In this document: positions 58,827-64,000 of the stretch, in pieces
How positions within the stretch are numbered: the first letter of the stretch is position 1
How the letters are laid out: the number at the start of each line of letters is the position of its first letter
From: DASYPQ01 sp041488095
GTDB taxonomy: Bacteria > Planctomycetota > UBA1135 > GCA-002686595
Length of the DNA stretch: 64,000 nucleotides
Assembly (NCBI GenBank): GCA_041488095.1
Contig: JBGPOP010000022.1
Coordinates: forward strand, 8,720-72,719
Reading direction: 5' to 3'
Made by a program: the position numbers and the translations under genes
The notes under the pieces: model-generated
What the model was told of the DNA's origin: nothing
Seen by the model: only the letters and a program-made list of their open reading frames with translations
Databases searched by the model: none

Positions 58827-61406
58827 ATGAGTGCCATGGAACCGACGCAGACACCCACGCCCGAGGGACGCACGACGATCCGCATGATCGAGCGCGAGAT
58901 GAAGGAGAGCTACCTCACCTACGCTCTCTCCGTCATCCACTCGCGCGCGCTGCCCGACGTTCGCGACGGCCTCAAGCCCTCGCAGCGGCGGATCCTGGTC
59001 GCGATGAACGACTTGAACCTCGGGCCGCGGGCGAAGTACCGCAAGTGTGCCAAGATCGCGGGCGACACCTCCGGCAACTACCACCCGCACGGCGAGGCGG
59101 TGATCTATCCCACGCTCGTGCGCATGGCGCAGGATTTCTCGCTGCGCTATCCGCTGATCGACGGACAGGGGAACTTCGGCTCGATCGACGGCGATCCGCC
59201 CGCGGCGATGCGGTACACGGAGGCGCGCATGAGCGGCGTCGCGGTCGAGATGATGGCCGATCTCGACAAGGACACGGTCGACCTCGAGCCCAACTACGAC
59301 GAAAGCCGGATGCAGCCGACCGTGCTGCCGAGCCGGTTCCCGAACCTCCTCTGCAACGGCTCGGACGGGATTGCGGTGGGCATGGCGACCAGCCTGCCGC
59401 CGCACAATCTGCGCGAGATATGCGCTGCGCTTCGGGCTGTCCTCGCGGAACCGCGAATCTCGATCGTCGATCTGTGCTCGATCGTCAAGGGCCCCGACTT
59501 CCCGACCGGCGGCATCATCATGGGCCGCAACGGGATCGTGCAGGCCTACGCGACGGGTCGTGGCCTGGTTCGTGTCCGCGCGCGCCACAGCGTCGAGGAC
59601 AAGGGCGCCAAGCAGCAGATCGTCGTCACCGAGATCCCCTACCAGGTCCGCAAGCTCGCGATCATCGAGAAGATCGTCGAGGTGGTGAAGGAAGGGCGCA
59701 TCACGGGCATCGCCGACGTGCGCGACGAGTCCGACCGCGAGGGGTTGCGCCTGGTCATCGAGCTGAAACGGGGCGAGGACCCGCAGGTCGTCGTCAACCA
59801 GCTCTTCCAGTACACGCCGCTGCAGACGAGCTTCAGCGTCATCAACCTGGCGATCGACCGGCGCCAGCCGCGGACGCTCGACCTGCGCGGATTGCTGGGC
59901 AGCTTCATCGACCACCGCAAGGAGGTCATCCGCCGCCGCACGGCCTTCCTCCTCGCGCGCGCCGAGGAGCGCAAACACATCGTCGAGGGCCTGCGCATCG
60001 CGGTCGGGAACATCGACGAAGTCGTGCGGATCGTGCGCTCCAGCGCCAACCGGGACGCGGCCAAGGAAGCGCTGATCGCAGCCTTCGGCCTGTCGCCCCG
60101 ACAGTCCCAGGCGATCGTCGACATGCGCCTGGGCAGCCTGACGGGCCTGGAGCGGGAGAAGCTCGAGGCCGAGTTCGCCGCGCTCGTTGCAGAGATCGCG
60201 GACCTGTCCGACATCCTGGCGCGCGAGTCGCGCGTGATCGAGATCATCCGCGTGGATCTCGACGACATCGAGAAGCGCTACGGTGACGACCGGCGCACCG
60301 AGATCTCCGAAGAAGAGGTCGAGGGGGGCTTCGACATCGAGGCGTTGATCAGCGAGGAGATGATGGTCGTGACGGTCTCGCAGGACGGCTACATCAAGCG
60401 AGTCCCGCTGGACGTGTATCGGGCGCAGGGCCGCGGCGGTCGCGGCATCCGCGGCTCGGAGGCCAAGGAGGGCGACGTGCTCAAGACCGTCTTCGCGGCG
60501 GTGACACACGACCACCTGCTGTGCTTCTCGAACCGCGGCAAGGTGTACTGGCTCAAGGTCTACAACCTCCCCGAGGCAACGCGCACCTCCAAGGGACGCG
60601 CGATGCGCAACCTGATCACCCTCGAGGACGGCGAGGACATCACGAACGTCCTACGCGTCCCGGGGTTCGACGGCGGGAACTCCGTGTTCTTCGCGACACG
60701 CAACGGAACGGTCAAGAAGACCGCGCTCGAAGCGTTCTCCAGGCCCAAGAAGGGCGGGATCCGCGCCATCGTCCTGGACGAAGGCGACGAGGTCGTAGGC
60801 GTGCGGCTGGCCAAACCCGGCGACACGATCGTCCTGTGCACCCTGAAGGGCCAGGCGATCCGATTCGACGAAGCGGCTGCGCGACAGATGGGGCGGACCG
60901 CACAGGGCGTGCGCGGGATCCGTCTGCGCGGGGGCGACCGCGTCATCGGAGTCGTGGTCGCCGACCCCGTGGCAACCCTGATCACCGGCTGCGGTGCGGG
61001 CCATGGCAAGCGCACGCCCGTCGAGGACTACCCCGTGCAGGGCCGCGGTGGCCAGGGCGTGATCAACATCCGCACCGAGGGTCGCAATGGCGACGTCGTC
61101 GGTGTCGGCCTCGCGCGCGAGGGCGACGATGTCCTCTTCATCACGCAGACCGGCATGCTCGTGCGCACGCCGGTGAACGAGATCAGCAGCATGGGGCGCA
61201 ACACTCAGGGCGTTCGGCTCGTGAATCTCAAGGAAGGCGATCGCCTGGTGGCCCTCGAGATCGTCTCCGAGCAGGATCTCGAGAAGTACGCGGAGGAGAT
61301 GCCCGCCGCCATGGCACGTGGAGACGGAGCGTCACCTGGCGCGGTCGGGGAGACCGCCGCGGACGAGGAGGAGGCGGTGCCCGAAGACGAGTCCGGAGAG
61401 GAGTAG
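58827..61406 (+). CDS. gyrA: DNA gyrase subunit A
   Basis: 859 residues. Breakage-reunion domain: LPDVRDGLKPSQRRIL, the catalytic Tyr130 in AAMRYTEARMS, and HGEAVIYPTLVRMAQDFSLRYPLIDGQGNFGS. The six-bladed C-terminal domain carries the GyrA box in QGRGGRGI near residue 532, which marks true gyrase rather than topoisomerase IV ParC. The C-terminus ends in an acidic tail (ADEEEAVPEDESGEE). Together with gyrB at 26-28 kb it forms the gyrase. Confidence 0.97.
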   Translation: MSAMEPTQTPTPEGRTTIRMIEREMKESYLTYALSVIHSRALPDVRDGLKPSQRRILVAMNDLNLGPRAKYRKCAKIAGDTSGNYHPHGEAVIYPTLVRMAQDFSLRYPLIDGQGNFGSIDGDPPAAMRYTEARMSGVAVEMMADLDKDTVDLEPNYDESRMQPTVLPSRFPNLLCNGSDGIAVGMATSLPPHNLREICAALRAVLAEPRISIVDLCSIVKGPDFPTGGIIMGRNGIVQAYATGRGLVRVRARHSVEDKGAKQQIVVTEIPYQVRKLAIIEKIVEVVKEGRITGIADVRDESDREGLRLVIELKRGEDPQVVVNQLFQYTPLQTSFSVINLAIDRRQPRTLDLRGLLGSFIDHRKEVIRRRTAFLLARAEERKHIVEGLRIAVGNIDEVVRIVRSSANRDAAKEALIAAFGLSPRQSQAIVDMRLGSLTGLEREKLEAEFAALVAEIADLSDILARESRVIEIIRVDLDDIEKRYGDDRRTEISEEEVEGGFDIEALISEEMMVVTVSQDGYIKRVPLDVYRAQGRGGRGIRGSEAKEGDVLKTVFAAVTHDHLLCFSNRGKVYWLKVYNLPEATRTSKGRAMRNLITLEDGEDITNVLRVPGFDGGNSVFFATRNGTVKKTALEAFSRPKKGGIRAIVLDEGDEVVGVRLAKPGDTIVLCTLKGQAIRFDEAAARQMGRTAQGVRGIRLRGGDRVIGVVVADPVATLITGCGAGHGKRTPVEDYPVQGRGGQGVINIRTEGRNGDVVGVGLAREGDDVLFITQTGMLVRTPVNEISSMGRNTQGVRLVNLKEGDRLVALEIVSEQDLEKYAEEMPAAMARGDGASPGAVGETAADEEEAVPEDESGEE

Positions 61407-61424
61407 GGCCAGGGGGTCCGGCAC

Positions 61425-61868
61425 ATGGAACTTCAGAAGCGTCTCGAAGCCAACCTCAAGCAAGCCCTGCGCGATCGCGCCGAGCTCGTGCGCGACACCC
61501 TGCGCATGGTGCTCGCCGACCTCAAGAACAAGAACTTCGAGTTGGGCCGCGACCTGACCTTCGAGGAGGAAGAGGCCGTCTTCCAACGGGCGGTCAAGAC
61601 GCGTCAGGAGAGCGTTCTCCAGTTCGAGCAGGGGGGTCGCGCTGATCTCGTCGCGCGGGAGCGGGCCGAGATCACCGTGATCCAGGGCTACCTCCCCAAG
61701 CCGCTCTCCGAGGAAGAGACTCGCGCGACCCTGAAGAGCCTCCTGGCCGAGCTGGGCGTCACGTCGAAGAAGGACCTTGGTGTGGCGATGAAGGCGTTGA
61801 TGTCTCGCCACAAGGGTCGCGTCGACGGTCGACTCGCACAGAAGATCCTCGGCGAACTGCTGCCCTGA
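61425..61868 (+). CDS. YqeY-domain protein
   Basis: 147 residues, the GatB/YqeY-domain family: ELQKRLEANLKQALRDRAELVRDTLRMVLADLKN, RAEITVIQGYLPKPLSEEE and KDLGVAMKALMSRHKGRVDGR. The domain is related to the tRNA-binding tail of the GatB amidotransferase; stand-alone YqeY has no established role. It starts 18 bases after gyrA and is probably co-transcribed. Confidence 0.9.
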   Translation: MELQKRLEANLKQALRDRAELVRDTLRMVLADLKNKNFELGRDLTFEEEEAVFQRAVKTRQESVLQFEQGGRADLVARERAEITVIQGYLPKPLSEEETRATLKSLLAELGVTSKKDLGVAMKALMSRHKGRVDGRLAQKILGELLP

Positions 61869-61870
61869 TC

Positions 61871-61912
61871 GGGATCGAGGGGCGCGCCTCCGAAGCGGTT
61901 CCTCCCGATCCC
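61871..61912. other. Inverted repeat after yqeY
   Basis: GGGATCG (61871-61877) pairs with CGATCCC (61906-61912), with AGG/CCT able to extend the stem past one bulge. It lies directly after the yqeY stop and before murJ. A stable hairpin, but no T-tract follows; a transcription end or attenuator is possible. Confidence 0.35.
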
Positions 61913-61990
61913 ATCCGTCCGGGGCCCCTGCCCTTCGGGAAGGTCGGACGCTACAACCGGCGTGAGAGGGAACGCGCAGCGTTGATCGAG

Positions 61991-63682
61991 ATGACCGAGA
62001 AGGCCGCGCCCGTTGCCGTGGACGTCGTCGGGCGACACAGGGGCCTTGTGCTGCGCACCGTCCTGATCTCGTCTCTCACCCTCTCGAGCCGGCTGATCGG
62101 ATTCGCGCGCGAGGCCCTGGCGGCCTCGATGTTCGGTCACGCATCACCGATCAACGACGCGTTCGTCACTGCGTGGAAGATCCCCAACCTCTTTCGCAGT
62201 TTGCTCGGCGAGGGCGCGATGTCGACCGCGCTCCAGACCGCCATCACGAAGGCGGACGCCGAGGGAGGCGAGGAGGCCGGGCGCAGGCTCTTCCAGGCGA
62301 TTGCGCGCGTGGTTGGCTGTCTGCTGCTGGTTCTGTGCGCAGCCATGATGGTCGCCGTGTACTTCATGCCTGACCGCATGCCGATCACCAGCTTCGCCTG
62401 GCTGGGTGCACACCCGGGGCCGGTGCGCGAGCTGACCGTGCGGATGATGCCCTTCGTCGTCCTGGTGTGCCTGTCCGCCGTCTGCAGCGGAGCCCTCAAC
62501 GTCCGCGGCCACTTCTTGTCGCCGAGCCTCGCGCCGGTCGTGATGAACATGTGGTGGATCACGGCGCTGGTCATCGTGGCGATGCACTTCGGCTGGGGCC
62601 GGCCGGCCGGGTCGGACGATCCGGCGGAGTACGACCGCCAGCTCGGCATGGCACGGTGGCTGGCCGGATTCGTCCTGATCGCGGGTGCGATCCTGCTCCT
62701 CGTCCAGGTGCCCGCCCTGGTGTCGAAAGGTTTCCTGGCGAGCCACCTCGGCCGGGCACGCGCGATCGCGCCCAGCGTGCCAGCGAGACAGGTCCTCGAC
62801 GTGCTCAAGACGAGCGCGCCTCTCGCGCTGGGGGCTGCCGTGTACCAGGTCAACGTGATGATCGACGGGATCATGGCCGTGAGCCTGCTCGACCAGGGTG
62901 GCGCCTCCGTCCTCTACTACGCCACGCGCGTCCAGCAGTTCCCGATGTCGCTCGTCTCGATCGCCGCTACGAGCGCCGTGTTTCCCGCGCTCTCGGCGCT
63001 GGGGCACCAGAAGGCGCTCGCAGGAGTGCGGGCATTGCACGATCGCACGCAGCACGCGATCGCATTCGTGGCAATCCCCGCGAGCGTCGGCCTCCTGGTG
63101 TTCGCCGGGCCGATCATCGCAGTGTGCTTCCAACACGGAGCTTTCGGGCAGGCGGGGGTCGACCGCGCCGCGGCGGGCCTGCGCTACCTGACGCTTGCGA
63201 TCCTGCCAGCCGGAGCGGCCGGGCTCGTGGCAAGGACCTACTACTCCCTCGGCGACTTCAAGACTCCCGTGCGGATCTCGATCGCGATGCTGGTCGCGAA
63301 CATCCTGCTGAACACGTTCTTCGTCGTCGGTCTGGGGATGGACATCGGCGGGCTTGCCCTGGCGACAGCGATCACGGCGTGGGGCAATCTGCTCCTGCTC
63401 GCGCCCGGGCTCCGGAGCCGCCTCGGGATGCCCGCGGCCGAGCGCGATTTCCTCCCTCGCATCCTGCGCGTGGCCGCCGCTGCAGCGGCCAGCTCGATCG
63501 CAGCGGGAGTCCTCTACTACGAACTTCTCCGTGGAAGCAGGCACTCGGTCATCGCGCTGCTCGCGTCGATCGCGATCTCGATCGGTCTCTACGCAGCGTT
63601 CTCGCATGCGCTGCGGGTCCCCGAGTGGCGCCACGTCCTCGAGCGGTTGCGTGGAACCGGAGCCGACGGGCGCGATGGCTAA
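61991..63682 (+). CDS. murJ: Lipid II flippase MurJ (MviN family)
   Basis: 563 residues from ATG 61991 (TTG 61982 also in frame). Moves the peptidoglycan precursor lipid II to the periplasm. About 14 membrane helices; family marks are FAREALAASMFGHASPINDAFVTAWKIPNLFRSLLGEGAMSTA (N-terminus, split here by description only), VCSGALNVRG, the charged helix-7 region QVNVMIDGIMAVSLLDQG, and ARTYYSLGDFKTPVRISIA. Its presence with dapF and mnmH indicates a peptidoglycan-making host, relevant for a planctomycete-like lineage. Confidence 0.93.
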   Translation: MTEKAAPVAVDVVGRHRGLVLRTVLISSLTLSSRLIGFAREALAASMFGHASPINDAFVTAWKIPNLFRSLLGEGAMSTALQTAITKADAEGGEEAGRRLFQAIARVVGCLLLVLCAAMMVAVYFMPDRMPITSFAWLGAHPGPVRELTVRMMPFVVLVCLSAVCSGALNVRGHFLSPSLAPVVMNMWWITALVIVAMHFGWGRPAGSDDPAEYDRQLGMARWLAGFVLIAGAILLLVQVPALVSKGFLASHLGRARAIAPSVPARQVLDVLKTSAPLALGAAVYQVNVMIDGIMAVSLLDQGGASVLYYATRVQQFPMSLVSIAATSAVFPALSALGHQKALAGVRALHDRTQHAIAFVAIPASVGLLVFAGPIIAVCFQHGAFGQAGVDRAAAGLRYLTLAILPAGAAGLVARTYYSLGDFKTPVRISIAMLVANILLNTFFVVGLGMDIGGLALATAITAWGNLLLLAPGLRSRLGMPAAERDFLPRILRVAAAAAASSIAAGVLYYELLRGSRHSVIALLASIAISIGLYAAFSHALRVPEWRHVLERLRGTGADGRDG

Positions 63683-64000
63683 GGGGTACGCAATTGCCGG
63701 GGCGGACGTAAGCTGGGCGGCCACAACGTGTAGAGCCCGGACGGCACAGTTTTTTGGAGAAGCCCCCTTTTCGAGAGCTCATACTCGGCCTTTGCCCCGA
63801 TCGAGAACTGCGGTCGGAGCACCCGCCGAGAGAACTGCGTAAGTTTTTATTTCTCAACGGCTTAGAAAGCCTTCGCCCGCTCGCCGGCCGGCCGTTCTCC
63901 TGAGGAAGGGCCGACCCCGCCAACCTAAGAAATTCCCCTGCACCCCTTCTTCTACGGACAACGACCTTGAACCCCACCGCGTCTTCTCTCCTGAGAACCA
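63683..64000. other. 318-bp terminal region without a recognised gene
   Basis: No credible coding frame, RNA gene or repeat array. It is noticeably less GC-rich than the rest, with a T6 run at 63750-63755 that may mark the end of murJ transcription (no clear stem before it). A T-rich stretch lies near 63840-63860. The octamer CTCCTGAG occurs twice (near 63897 and near the edge). It probably holds the promoter or leader of a gene beyond the window. Confidence 0.35.

Noticed and set aside
58056..60515. An 819-codon minus-strand frame opposite gyrA
   Set aside because: Antisense to gyrA; Asp/Arg/His-rich low complexity with no domain.
58827..61406. Considered topoisomerase IV subunit ParC instead of GyrA
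   Set aside because: The GyrA box (QGRGGRGI) and acidic tail are present, and a gyrB of matching type is in the window.
63549..63977. A 142-codon minus-strand frame across the end of murJ and the terminal gap
   Set aside because: Low-complexity Arg/Ser-rich product, overlaps murJ in antisense, no start signal or motif.
1..64000. CRISPR arrays, insertion sequences, prophage genes, tRNA and rRNA genes
   Set aside because: No regularly spaced repeats, transposase or integrase motifs, or tRNA cloverleaf with a T-loop GTTCRAN pattern were seen; gaps between genes are mostly too small.

Overview
The window is high-GC, densely packed bacterial chromosome. It carries LPS genes (a GT9 heptosyltransferase, kdsD, kdsC and an LptD-like outer-membrane protein), peptidoglycan genes (dapF, murJ), a Tat component and a periplasmic-type anti-sigma module, so the host is a diderm. 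Several traits suggest Planctomycetota or a close relative: the long insert in signal peptidase I, an HPr-domain fusion, Lys/Trp-repeat secreted proteins, and chromosome-maintenance genes that are scattered rather than in the usual order. That placement is an inference of moderate strength. I recognise no mobile element, CRISPR array, tRNA or rRNA.

Layout. 0-4.5 kb: envelope glycan genes (truncated GT9, radical SAM/B12 protein, GT39-like membrane protein, GT2). 4.5-10.8 kb, minus strand: a tight run lysC-lepB-ECF sigma-anti-sigma-DUF3106-like-mnmH-GT2 with many 4-base start/stop overlaps. 10.9-12.1 kb: an isopropylmalate/homocitrate synthase-family enzyme. 12.1-20.7 kb, minus strand: kdsD-kdsC-giant LptC/LptD-like protein-tatA-TIM barrel-small Cys protein, in effect an LPS supply and export operon. 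20.8-25.2 kb, plus strand: M50 protease, scpA, thioredoxin, fmt, rsmB.

25.2-31.8 kb, minus strand: replication core dnaA-dnaN-dciA-gyrB, with a 365-bp dnaA/dnaN gap carrying degenerate DnaA boxes (candidate oriC). 32.0-38.7 kb, minus strand: the complete bacillithiol set bshA, bshB, bshC with parA inserted between bshB and bshA, plus a cysteine desulfurase coupled to bshA and pyrF upstream. 38.8-41 kb: hemW and a group-2 type sigma factor. 41-47.7 kb: a 435-residue HPr-domain fusion, a metallophosphoesterase, a membrane protein, parB with a perfect parS palindrome just downstream, an anchored cyclophilin and an odd repeat protein resembling a degenerate metallopeptidase; the parB to cyclophilin part is visibly less GC-rich. 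47.7-64 kb: acyltransferase, DUF72 protein, hydrolase, a processive GT2, cystathionine beta-synthase, Rieske protein, rnhC, dapF, M48 protease, flavin reductase, IF-2B-like protein, gyrA, yqeY and murJ.

How it fits together. dnaA, dnaN, dciA, gyrB, gyrA, scpA, parA, parB and parS within about 40 kb make this the origin-proximal region, although parA and parB are 8.5 kb apart and gyrA is 30 kb from gyrB. Genes left of about 46 kb lie mostly on the minus strand and genes to its right mostly on the plus strand. Cystathionine beta-synthase, cysteine desulfurase and bshABC together form a cysteine/low-molecular-weight-thiol theme. Operon-first genes repeatedly carry a TANNNT hexamer, usually without a recognisable -35, often only 8-15 bases from the start codon; dnaA and parB instead have good two-box promoters.
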